The notes beneath the pieces are model-generated. The model ran no database searches and had not been told where the DNA came from. It saw only the letters and a list, made by a program, of their open reading frames with translations. Positions 18,238 to 25,542 of a stretch of 50,908 bases of DNA are shown piece by piece; the stretch's first letter is position 1, and every line of letters begins with the position of its first letter. The position numbers and the translations under genes are program-made. Where the stretch lies: positions 1-50,908 of the forward strand of contig JAUQZE010000005.1 of NCBI GenBank assembly GCA_030587365.1. The letters run 5' to 3'. This DNA comes from Candidatus Freyarchaeota archaeon. GTDB lineage: Archaea > Asgardarchaeota > Jordiarchaeia > Jordiarchaeales > Jordiarchaeaceae.

Positions 18238-19200
18238 CTAACTCTTGCCTCCCAATAAGTCCTTCAACTTTTCTATTACCTTAATAACTTCTTCTCTCAC
18301 CAAGGTGCTACTAAAATTGCAACTTGGAATAATCTTTTCTAAAACTTTTAACCCACTTTTGCTTTCGCCCTTCTCTCTAACTATTCTTCCAGTTGCTTCT
18401 AACAATCGCATTATCTCCGCATTTTCATTACCCAGTGTAATAGTGACATTCAAACTCATTAAAAGTGAAAGCATTAAACGCTCCAGTATCTCCCAATCTA
18501 ACCTATCAACCAACCCCAGATCCTTTAACAAAGCCTCAACAGTGCTATTGAATAGATTCAATTCTCTCTTAATGACTTCCTTGTAATCTTCCTCCCCACA
18601 ATACTGCAAATAATTTTCAAAAACTCTGTTCAAACATATTAACGCCTCTATCAGGCTGCGAGTCTCTAATAAATATTCTTTAATTTGAGAATAACACTCT
18701 GCTGCTGACCTGTAAAGATCAAAGCCCTCATCAAACAAGCCTTTCCCCTGACTATCTTTCGCCGCTAATATGAAAAGCTCTGCAGCCCTACTGTAATACT
18801 GAGAAACTGGAACATTCTCATCAATTTTGCACTGGCAAACCGCGGCTCTTTTCAAATTACGAGCCAAAGCCACCTTCCCTATCCTCTCCCCCCTTCTATC
18901 CGCAAGAATACACTGAACTAAAGCCTTCTTATAATAAATTAGATGGTTGTCCTTATCACTCAGAAGTTCAAAATACTGTGCCGTACTTTCGTATAAACCA
19001 GCCGCTCGCAACGAATCACCACACTCCACCCAACAATCACCAGACTTGGCAGCAAATCTAGCCGCAGACGGATAATCCTTCATCCCCCCAAAAATAATAG
19101 AAATCGTTTGAAAATCCCGAGCCGCATCAAGAATTCTACCCACCGAATAATTTCTCTCTGCATCCCTAATAGCCGTTTCCAAATTCTTACCCTTACTCAT
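18238..19200 (-). CDS. Alpha-SNAP/TPR-like helical protein 3
   Basis: 320 residues. Repeats such as SAARFAAKSGDCWVECGDSLRAAGLYESTAQYF and YYSRAAELFILAAKDSQGKGLFDEGFDLYRSAAECYSQI show the alpha-SNAP/TPR pattern clearly over residues 10-200. The C-terminal 120 residues are helical without clear repeats. It is the largest of the SNAP-like solenoids here and the only one on the minus strand. It is divergent from padR-cdc48, so a shared control region lies at 19.2-19.46 kb. Confidence 0.62.
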   Translation of the reverse strand: MSKGKNLETAIRDAERNYSVGRILDAARDFQTISIIFGGMKDYPSAARFAAKSGDCWVECGDSLRAAGLYESTAQYFELLSDKDNHLIYYKKALVQCILADRRGERIGKVALARNLKRAAVCQCKIDENVPVSQYYSRAAELFILAAKDSQGKGLFDEGFDLYRSAAECYSQIKEYLLETRSLIEALICLNRVFENYLQYCGEEDYKEVIKRELNLFNSTVEALLKDLGLVDRLDWEILERLMLSLLMSLNVTITLGNENAEIMRLLEATGRIVREKGESKSGLKVLEKIIPSCNFSSTLVREEVIKVIEKLKDLLGGKS

Positions 19201-19396
19201 TAAACCACCGGAAGGCTAACCACTCTGGCTCAAACTTTCACAATAATAAAAAGTTTCAGTTAACTAGATAGTTGAACTATTTGATTTTTCAATTCTATAT
19301 TAACATAATTATTCTCCTACAACGCTAAATAGTTTTTGCGAATGACAATTATAGCCGACAGTTTACCCGCAAAACTTATATGTCGCCACTCAATGC

Positions 19397-19415
19397 ATAG
19401 CCATGCTATATATTG
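19397..19415. promoter_or_regulatory. Candidate padR-cdc48 promoter/operator
   Basis: An inverted repeat ATAGC-CAT-GCTAT (19397-19409) runs into an AT-rich TATATAT (19407-19413), about 50 bases before the padR start. A dyad overlapping a TATA-like element in front of a PadR gene fits autoregulation, which is common in this family. No binding site has been demonstrated. Confidence 0.3.
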
Positions 19416-19464
19416 CAACACATAATAATAATTTATCCACAAAAATCACGGCAGGCTAAAAAAT

Positions 19465-19878
19465 ATGGATGAACTTCAAAAAAAATTAATTTACTGGACA
19501 AGAGAACTGAACCGAGGAATACTGGAGCTAATAGTACTCGCATTAATAAAAACCGAATCAATGCACGGAGCAGAAATCTCAAAAAGAATGCACACAATAA
19601 GCGACGGAAAAATTGAACTCAAACCCGGAACCATATACCCCCTTCTCAAACGCTTAGAAGTAGACGGATGGATAAAAAGCGAAACCTTCCACCCCGAAGG
19701 AGAAAGAGGACCAGAAAGACACATCTACTTCCTAACAAGCTCCGGCGACAAACTATTCCAAGAAATGCTAGTACACTTCACCGAATCAATATCCAGCCTA
19801 CTATCCTTCATGGATGAAGAATTCGGATTACTAAAACGCCTGCAAACCATGATAAAAGAAATTAATAAAGACCAATAA
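19465..19878 (+). CDS. PadR-family transcriptional regulator
   Basis: 137 residues. A winged helix-turn-helix with the PadR hallmarks LNRGILELIVLALI, MHGAEISKRM and LKPGTIYPLLKRLEVDGWI, then a C-terminal helix for dimerisation. PadR proteins sense small molecules or stress and repress neighbouring genes. It is followed after 29 bases by cdc48 and is probably co-transcribed. Base use is strongly A/C-rich, like the first two thirds of cdc48 and unlike the genes to its right. Confidence 0.88.
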   Translation: MDELQKKLIYWTRELNRGILELIVLALIKTESMHGAEISKRMHTISDGKIELKPGTIYPLLKRLEVDGWIKSETFHPEGERGPERHIYFLTSSGDKLFQEMLVHFTESISSLLSFMDEEFGLLKRLQTMIKEINKDQ

Positions 19879-19907
19879 TAATTATAATAATTTGGAGGAT
19901 TTAAACA

Positions 19908-22151
19908 ATGCCGCAAGAAGTAGAATTAAAAGTAGCAGAAATAGACCGGCGAAGCGCAGGAAGAGGAATAGTCCGCATAGACCCCGACGCAATGTCAAAA
20001 ATAAATGTATCCTCAGGAGACATAATAGAAATAAACGGACACAAAACAACCGGCGCAATCGTAATGTACGGACCCCCCGAAGACAGAAGAACCGCACTAA
20101 TACGCATGGACGGACTAGTACGACAAAACACCGGAAGCAGCCTAGGAGAATACGTAAAAGTCAAAAAAGCAGAAACCAAACCCGCAACCAAAATAGTCCT
20201 AGCCCCCGCAGAAGAAGGAAGCAGACTCCGAGCAAACGAAGAAGCACTAAAAGGAACCCTAATCAACAGACCCGTAACAAAAGGCGACCTAATAAGCATA
20301 ATGGGAACAATACCCCGACAAACCAGAGAAGACGCCTTCCCCTTCTTCGGACCAGCAAGACCCTTCTCCCTAGGAGAAATAAGACTAGTAGTAACCCAAA
20401 CAAACCCAGCCGGAATAGTCCAAATAATAGACACCACAAAAATAGAACTCCTACCCGAAGCAGTATCACTAGCCAAAGCAGTACCACTAGTAACCTACGA
20501 CGACATAGGAGGACTACAAGACGCCATCACCAGAGTCCGAGAAATGATAGAACTCCCACTCAAACACCCCGAACTCTTCCAAAGACTAGGAATCGACCCA
20601 CCAAAAGGCGTACTACTACACGGACCGCCGGGCTGCGGTAAGACACTGCTAGCAAAAGCCGTAGCCAACGAATCCGACGCATACTTCATCTCACTCAACG
20701 GACCTGAAATCATGAGCAAATTCTACGGAGAATCAGAAGCAAAAATAAGAGAAATATTCGAAGAAGCCGAAAAAAACGCCCCCGCAATCATATTCATAGA
20801 CGAACTCGACAGCATAGCACCCAAAAGAGAAGAAGTAACCGGAGAAGTAGAAAGAAGAGTAGTAGCACAACTACTAGCACTAATGGACGGACTAAAAGGA
20901 AGAGGAAGAGTAATCGTAATAGGAGCAACAAACAGACCAAACTCCCTAGACCCCGCCCTAAGACGACCCGGAAGATTCGACAGAGAAATCGAAATAGGAA
21001 TCCCCGACAGAAACGGAAGAAAAGAAGTACTCCAAGTACACACAAGAGCCATGCCCCTCGCAGAAAACGCAAACATAGACGAACTAGCAGACAGAACACA
21101 CGGATTCGTAGGAGCAGACATAGCAGCAGTAGCAAGAGAAGCCGCCATGAACCGACTAAGAGTCGTCCTACCAGAAATAAACCTAGAAGAAGAAACCATA
21201 CCCCAACAAACCCTAGAAAAACTAGTAGTAGACCAAAACGACTTCGAAGAAGCACTAAAAATGGTACACCCCTCATCACTAAGAGAAGTAATGCTCGAAA
21301 TCCCAAGAGTAAAATGGGAACAAATAGGAGGACTAGAAAACATAAAACAAGAACTAATAGAAGCAGTAGAATGGCCACTAAAACAACCAGAACAATTCAA
21401 AAAAGTAGGCATACGCCCACCAAGAGGCATACTACTACACGGACCACCAGGCTGCGGAAAAACACTCCTAGCAAAAGCAGTAGCAACAGAATCCGAAGCC
21501 AACTTCATATCAATAAAGGGTCCGGAAGTGTTTTCCAAGTGGTTAGGAGAATCAGAAAAAGCTATTCGTGAAGTGTTTCGGAAGGCTCGTAGTGCGGCTC
21601 CTGCGATTATTTATTTTGATGAGCTTGATTCTTTGACTCCTCGTCGTGGTACCTGGGAGGGTAGCCATGTTTATGAGAGTGTTTTGAATCAGATTTTGGT
21701 TGAGATGGATGGTTTGGAGGAGTTGAAGGGTGTTGTTTGTGTGGCTTCGACGAACCGTCCTGATCTTGTTGACCCGGCGCTTCTGCGTCCTGGGCGGTTT
21801 GACCGCTTGGTCTTAGTCCCGGCTCCCGATAGGGCTAGTCGTTTGAGGATTCTTCAGTTGTACACTGTTGATGCTGGTATGCCTTTGGCTAGGGATGTCA
21901 AATTGGAGAGGCTTGCTGACCGTACTGAGGGTTTCAGTGGTGCTGATTTGGAGAACTTGTGTCGTGATGCTGGTATGGCTGCTCTGCGGGAGAAGGGCAG
22001 GGACGTTAAGGAGGTTAGTTTGAAGCATTTTGATGAGGCTTTGGGTCGGGTTGCTGCGAGTATTACTCCTGAGATGGTTAAGCAGTATGAGGAGATTCAG
22101 CAGAAGCTTGTGGGTAAGCGTGAGAAGCTTAGTTTGAGCTACCTTGCTTAA
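19908..22151 (+). CDS. Cdc48/VAT AAA+ ATPase
   Basis: 747 residues, a normal length for archaeal VAT/Cdc48. The N-domain covers 1-190. D1 has Walker A GPPGCGKT at 239-246, Walker B IIFIDELDSIAP and arginine-finger region RRPGRFDREIEIG. D2 has Walker A at 512-519, IIYFDELDSLTP and LRPGRFDRLVLVP. The hexamer unfolds tagged or complexed proteins. The start follows GGAGGA. The gene is compositionally split: up to about base 21,520 (residue 537) codons end in A or C and T is rare; after that CGT, GGT, CTT, TTG and GTT dominate. The protein itself is intact across the switch. Confidence 0.95.
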   Translation: MPQEVELKVAEIDRRSAGRGIVRIDPDAMSKINVSSGDIIEINGHKTTGAIVMYGPPEDRRTALIRMDGLVRQNTGSSLGEYVKVKKAETKPATKIVLAPAEEGSRLRANEEALKGTLINRPVTKGDLISIMGTIPRQTREDAFPFFGPARPFSLGEIRLVVTQTNPAGIVQIIDTTKIELLPEAVSLAKAVPLVTYDDIGGLQDAITRVREMIELPLKHPELFQRLGIDPPKGVLLHGPPGCGKTLLAKAVANESDAYFISLNGPEIMSKFYGESEAKIREIFEEAEKNAPAIIFIDELDSIAPKREEVTGEVERRVVAQLLALMDGLKGRGRVIVIGATNRPNSLDPALRRPGRFDREIEIGIPDRNGRKEVLQVHTRAMPLAENANIDELADRTHGFVGADIAAVAREAAMNRLRVVLPEINLEEETIPQQTLEKLVVDQNDFEEALKMVHPSSLREVMLEIPRVKWEQIGGLENIKQELIEAVEWPLKQPEQFKKVGIRPPRGILLHGPPGCGKTLLAKAVATESEANFISIKGPEVFSKWLGESEKAIREVFRKARSAAPAIIYFDELDSLTPRRGTWEGSHVYESVLNQILVEMDGLEELKGVVCVASTNRPDLVDPALLRPGRFDRLVLVPAPDRASRLRILQLYTVDAGMPLARDVKLERLADRTEGFSGADLENLCRDAGMAALREKGRDVKEVSLKHFDEALGRVAASITPEMVKQYEEIQQKLVGKREKLSLSYLA

Positions 22152-22299
22152 GGTGTTTTCTCGCTAACCCCCTCTCTCTTTCCTCTTTTTAATTTTCTTG
22201 ATTTTAGAATCTAATTTGTTATTTTTTTATTGTTCTAATTTTTTGATGTGTTTTTCTTGTTTTTGTCTTTTATTTTTGGGTTGGAAGATGCGTTAAGTT

Positions 22300-22670
22300 T
22301 TTGTCTGAATGTGAAAATGCGTCTGTGTCGATAGGGAGCCCGAGGTGTATTCGAAGGTGGTTGGAGAGGTATAAAAGATTATGTAAAAGGAGTCCGGAAG
22401 TCTATTCGAAGTAGGTTGGCGAACTTAGGCGGTAGTGTCGATATCGGGCCCGAGGTATTCAGTAAGGTGGTTGGTGAGCTTTGGAGGGCTGTTGGGGTTT
22501 TCAGGAGGTTGGAAGGACTGTTGAAGGGTCTGAGTTTTATTCTAAGGTGGTTGGTGTATGTGAATGGGCTGTTAGAGGGATTTTTGGAAAGGTTTGCGAT
22601 GCGTCGGGGATAATATACTTTGTAAAATGGTGAGTGTGAAGAGAAAGATTTAGTCCGAGTTGTATTGCTT
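22300..22670 (+). repeat. Decayed tandem copies of a cdc48 D2 segment
   Basis: At least four degraded copies of the segment encoding GPEVFSKWLGE (cdc48 bases 21516-21551). Cores lie at 22336-22368 (PEVYSKVVGE), 22390-22423 (SPEVYSK, stop, VGEL), 22446-22478 (GPEVFSKVVGEL) and 22526-22555 (GSEFYSKVVG). A faint fifth may lie at 22651-22670. The fourth continues as ...AVRGIFGK...ASGIIYF, tracking the cdc48 residues AIREVFRKARSAAPAIIYF. The first matches upstream too, tracking SEANFISI. Stops and frameshifts show that they are not expressed as one protein. They lie within 600 bases downstream of the parent gene. Confidence 0.8.
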
Positions 22671-22813
22671 AATTTTTTCTTGCTGGCTTCTCTCCCTCTT
22701 TTTTTACTTTTTATATGGATGGTTGGGGGAGTATGTTTAGAATGGTTTGGGTGCGGTTTCGTTGAGCATAGGATTTATGTGTAAATTTGTTGTATTATTT
22801 TTGGTGTATTCGT

Positions 22814-23023
22814 ATGAGGGTAATCACTTTTAGAGTTAGTCCTGTTCTCAAAAGGATGTTGGAGGAGATTGTTAAGGAGAGGGGTTACCGGTCGCTTAGT
22901 GAGGCTTTGAACGAGGCTGTGGAGATGTTTGTAGCAGAGAGGGTGAGGTGGAAGGATAGGCGTGAGGTATACGAGTACTTTAGAAGTAAGAAAAAGAAGC
23001 CTAAAGGCTTGGAAGACATTTGA
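22814..23023 (+). CDS. Ribbon-helix-helix (CopG/Arc-like) protein
   Basis: 69 residues. The N-terminal strand MRVITFRVSP, followed by VLKRMLEEIVKERGYRSLSEALNEAVEMFV, is the ribbon-helix-helix DNA-binding pattern; the C-terminal tail is basic (SKKKKPK). Such proteins are small repressors or antitoxins. I see no toxin gene beside it. The start at 22814 has GGTG seven bases upstream; the frame to 22787 adds residues without RHH character. It is G/T-rich like its surroundings. Confidence 0.7.
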   Translation: MRVITFRVSPVLKRMLEEIVKERGYRSLSEALNEAVEMFVAERVRWKDRREVYEYFRSKKKKPKGLEDI

Positions 23024-23195
23024 GGGGAGGACGATGAGGGTGGGTGATATGTTTCCTTAAGGAGTGCAGCGCCGAGATACGCGTGAGAGTAGTTGTCCTA
23101 GTCTCCAGCGATGAATAATCTTTAGGGGAGAAGGGCTAAGCTAATTTTGTAAGTCTATAGGAGATATTGGTATTTGTTGGTTTGTTGTGTTGTTT

Positions 23196-23780
23196 TTAGG
23201 TTGGTTCTGTTTTTTTGGCTCTGTTTTTCCAGTAGTCTCCGTATATTAATAGGACTGCCGCTGTGGCTAGGCAGGCTGTTACGATTATGAGTGATATGAA
23301 TACGTCGTAGTTGCTGTATACGTTGTAGCTGCTGTATATTTTGAGTATGTTGTGGACTGCTACCCAGGCGTAGGCGAATGTTAGTATTCCTAGGCTGGCG
23401 AATGATATTCCGCCTTTTTGTAGTTGGTATCCGAAGTGTTCAATGTAATCCTTGGAGGTTTTTTGGAATTCTTCCCATTCTTGGGTTTTTTTGGTCTTTA
23501 TTAAATTGTTTTGGGTTTTTTGGGTTTCTTTTTTCATCCATCTTAATGTGAGGTAGTTTATTATGCCTCCTGATATTATTAGGCTGGAGCCGAGTATGAC
23601 GAATATTCTTATGTAGTCGGGGTAGATGGGGATTATGGGTGTGAAAATCATTCTGGATAGGATTCCGGTGGTGATGCTTATAACTCCTAGGGTCGTTACG
23701 AGTGTTCCCCATAACTCTAGTTTTCTTCCTATTTTGAGGAAATCGTACTTTATGAGCAGTTCGCCTATCATTTTTATCAC
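23196..23780 (-). CDS. Hypothetical four-helix membrane protein
   Basis: 194 residues with four hydrophobic segments at about 26-47, 57-80, 122-145 and 160-182, and a charged, lysine- and glutamine-rich middle (KKETQKTQNNLIKTKKTQEW) between helices 2 and 3. No family recognised. The coding strand is A/C-rich although it is the minus strand, so the G/T excess of the top strand here does not depend on gene direction. Confidence 0.6.
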   Translation of the reverse strand: MIKMIGELLIKYDFLKIGRKLELWGTLVTTLGVISITTGILSRMIFTPIIPIYPDYIRIFVILGSSLIISGGIINYLTLRWMKKETQKTQNNLIKTKKTQEWEEFQKTSKDYIEHFGYQLQKGGISFASLGILTFAYAWVAVHNILKIYSSYNVYSNYDVFISLIIVTACLATAAVLLIYGDYWKNRAKKTEPT

Positions 23781-24136
23781 CCTGGTTGGTCAAGCAGGTT
23801 GGGATTAAACAATTTCTTTGAACGTTAGTACATATAAACTTTGCAGCTCCTGTTGTAGCTATTCTCAAAACTGAATGTTTTGGTGATGGGTTTAGATTTG
23901 TGGTGTGGATGTTATGTTTTTGTTATTATATTATTTAATGTTTTCTTTAAAATGAGTGATATTTTTTTATTATCTAGAGTGATACGAGGAAAAATTGGGG
24001 GCTTTATAAAAATGTGGGTTGCGTTGTTGAATAATTTTAAATATCCGTCTACTCCTTTTTTATTATAGCTCTGATAGATGGAATTTTTTCCGATTTGGTT
24101 CCCTCTCTCAGGGTATAATCTGGTAAGGTTAAGAAA
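23781..24136. other. Intergenic region with no supported gene
   Basis: About 355 bases, G/T-rich on the top strand. A 62-residue ORF at 23880-24068 is hydrophobic at its start but has no ribosome site or family match that I can see, and I do not call it. Promoters for the genes on both sides must lie here. Confidence 0.35.
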
Positions 24137-24601
24137 TTGATCGAAAGTGGAAATGTTAAGGTAGGAGTTCGCGGAGTTTATCTCGCGCAGACTAATTACG
24201 GAAAGTCTCCGGTAGTGGTACTATCTGATGGTAAGGGTAGGCTGTTATTGATTTTTGTAGGTGCCTACGAGGCGGCGAGTATACAGATGGCGTTAAACGA
24301 TACTAAGCCTGAGCGACCGGGAACGCATGACCTACTAGTCAGTGTACTTTCTGAGATAGCTACTGAGGTTGAGAGGGTATCAATAATCGATATAAAGAAG
24401 GGCGTGTACATAGGGCGTCTACATGTTAAATCTAATGGAACGAATAAGAGTTTGGATGCGAGGCCCAGTGATTGTATTGCAATTGCCCTTCGAACGAAGT
24501 CACCGATCTTTGTGACAGAAGAAGTTATGGGCAGATGCTCAGTCACGGAAGAATACTTCTCAAAGTACTCCGATAGCATGGAGGATATAGAACTAGGCTA
24601 A
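24137..24601 (+). CDS. Bifunctional nuclease family (DUF151) protein
   Basis: 154 residues of the BFN/DUF151 fold, with VYLAQTNYGKSPVVVLSDGKGRLLLIFVG..EAASI at the N-terminus and the family signature DARPSDCIAIALRTKSPIFVTEEV near the C-terminus. Plant and bacterial members have been assigned nuclease activity, but the archaeal role is not established. The start is a TTG with a weak site. A GC-rich hairpin with a T-run follows 65 bases after the stop. Confidence 0.85.
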   Translation: MIESGNVKVGVRGVYLAQTNYGKSPVVVLSDGKGRLLLIFVGAYEAASIQMALNDTKPERPGTHDLLVSVLSEIATEVERVSIIDIKKGVYIGRLHVKSNGTNKSLDARPSDCIAIALRTKSPIFVTEEVMGRCSVTEEYFSKYSDSMEDIELG

Positions 24602-24666
24602 ACTTTTTCTATTAAAAACCTTTTCTTATTTGAAATCAAACTTATTACAAAAGTATGCCTTATTAT

Positions 24667-24696
24667 GGCGGAGCGGAAAACCCGCGAGCCTTTTTT
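24667..24696 (+). terminator. GC-rich hairpin plus T-run
   Basis: GGC...GCGG-AAAAC-CCGC...GCC (24667-24690) folds into a short stem and is followed by six Ts (24691-24696). It is positioned after the DUF151 gene, in front of the convergent hypothetical. It looks like a transcription end. Archaeal terminators usually need only the T-tract, so the hairpin may instead be a small RNA element. Confidence 0.45.
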
Positions 24697-24762
24697 GGTA
24701 ACTCGATACTCAATTTGTTATGAACGAATGCTTGTTATGTTTGTTTTGCTGAAAATTCGAGT

Positions 24763-25134
24763 CTAGTGACCGACTAGAAGTTTTACTTCCTTTCCTCTCA
24801 TTTTAATTATTTTATATCTTTTGAGGGCGTTTATGGTGGTTGTGTAGCTTTTAATCAATCCTAGTGAGGTGTCTGTTACAAAATCAATTTCCTCTATCAT
24901 TTTGCTCGCGACCCAGTCTCGCATCTCAAATTTATCACAGTTACTATGGTCTAATAGGTAGTTAATTATGTAAATGAGGGTAGGAAATTTCACTCTGATA
25001 CCATGCTCAAAATCCCTATGAAAATCCTCTAACCTCTTTTTCAATTTTTGATCAACTATCTTGCAATAGACTTCCTTGAACCTGTCACTGAACTTAGTTC
25101 CATAAAATTCCGCGAGCCGAGTGTACTCTTCCAT
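24763..25134 (-). CDS. Hypothetical soluble protein
   Basis: About 123 residues, predicted helical and charged, with three cysteines and no known motif. The C-terminal part (LGLIKSYTTTINALKRYKIIKMRGKEVKLLVGH) resembles a helix-turn-helix followed by a beta wing, so a DNA-binding role is possible, but this is weak. The start at ATG 25134 is chosen; a GTG at 25149 would add five residues. Confidence 0.45.
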   Translation of the reverse strand: MEEYTRLAEFYGTKFSDRFKEVYCKIVDQKLKKRLEDFHRDFEHGIRVKFPTLIYIINYLLDHSNCDKFEMRDWVASKMIEEIDFVTDTSLGLIKSYTTTINALKRYKIIKMRGKEVKLLVGH

Positions 25135-25316
25135 ATCTAATACGCACACCCATATAAATATAAATAGTACTATAGATTTTGATTGGTGTCCAAGTTACCT
25201 TTATCCGAACCTATATTTTTTAAACTTTCTAACAGCTAAAATTTCGGTGCAATCTTTAAAATACATACACACCAGAAGGTTTATATCATATCACGTTTTA
25301 GAGGAACTCTAGAATT

Positions 25317-25475
25317 CAACGGCTTCGGTCGTTGGACGAATGCGATAAATATATCTAAGGTGTAGCACGGTGGCTGGAGCTGACTGTTTCCACATTCATT
25401 AAGACTTTTGGCTTTTCGATTTTAGTTTTAGTCCTTCTAGCCAGCGGTGTCAAAAAGTTTTTTGGAGGATAAAAA
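25317..25475 (+). promoter_or_regulatory. Structured leader before hisZ-like gene
   Basis: A TATA-like TTTATATC lies near 25280. Downstream, a 7-bp stem closed by a UUCG tetraloop (25317-25334, CAACGGC-TTCG-GTCGTTG) would form at the 5' end of the transcript. Further pairings (TGGCT near 25371 with AGCCA near 25440; GACT with AGTC inside) could fold the rest. About 140 untranslated bases before a GGAGG site is long for an archaeon. Control of histidine genes is plausible; no known riboswitch is recognised. Confidence 0.35.
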
Positions 25476-25542
25476 ATGAGAAGGGACTCAGTTCATCAAG
25501 ACTAGAATTCCTAAAGGAACTCAAGACTATTACTTCGAGTAT

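Noticed and set aside
19882..21571. Long alternative ORFs over cdc48 (for example 249 residues at 19892-20641 on +, and 191-271 residues on -)
   Set aside because: They are rich in Arg/Thr/Asn/Lys or low-complexity Leu and have no motifs. The T-poor A/C-rich sequence simply contains few stop codons in any frame.
22416..22613. 65-residue ORF downstream of cdc48 as a real small gene
   Set aside because: It consists of two of the decayed cdc48 segment copies in an arbitrary frame, with no ribosome site.
22787..23040. RHH protein as the antitoxin of a toxin-antitoxin pair
   Set aside because: No toxin-like ORF lies on either side within a coupled distance.
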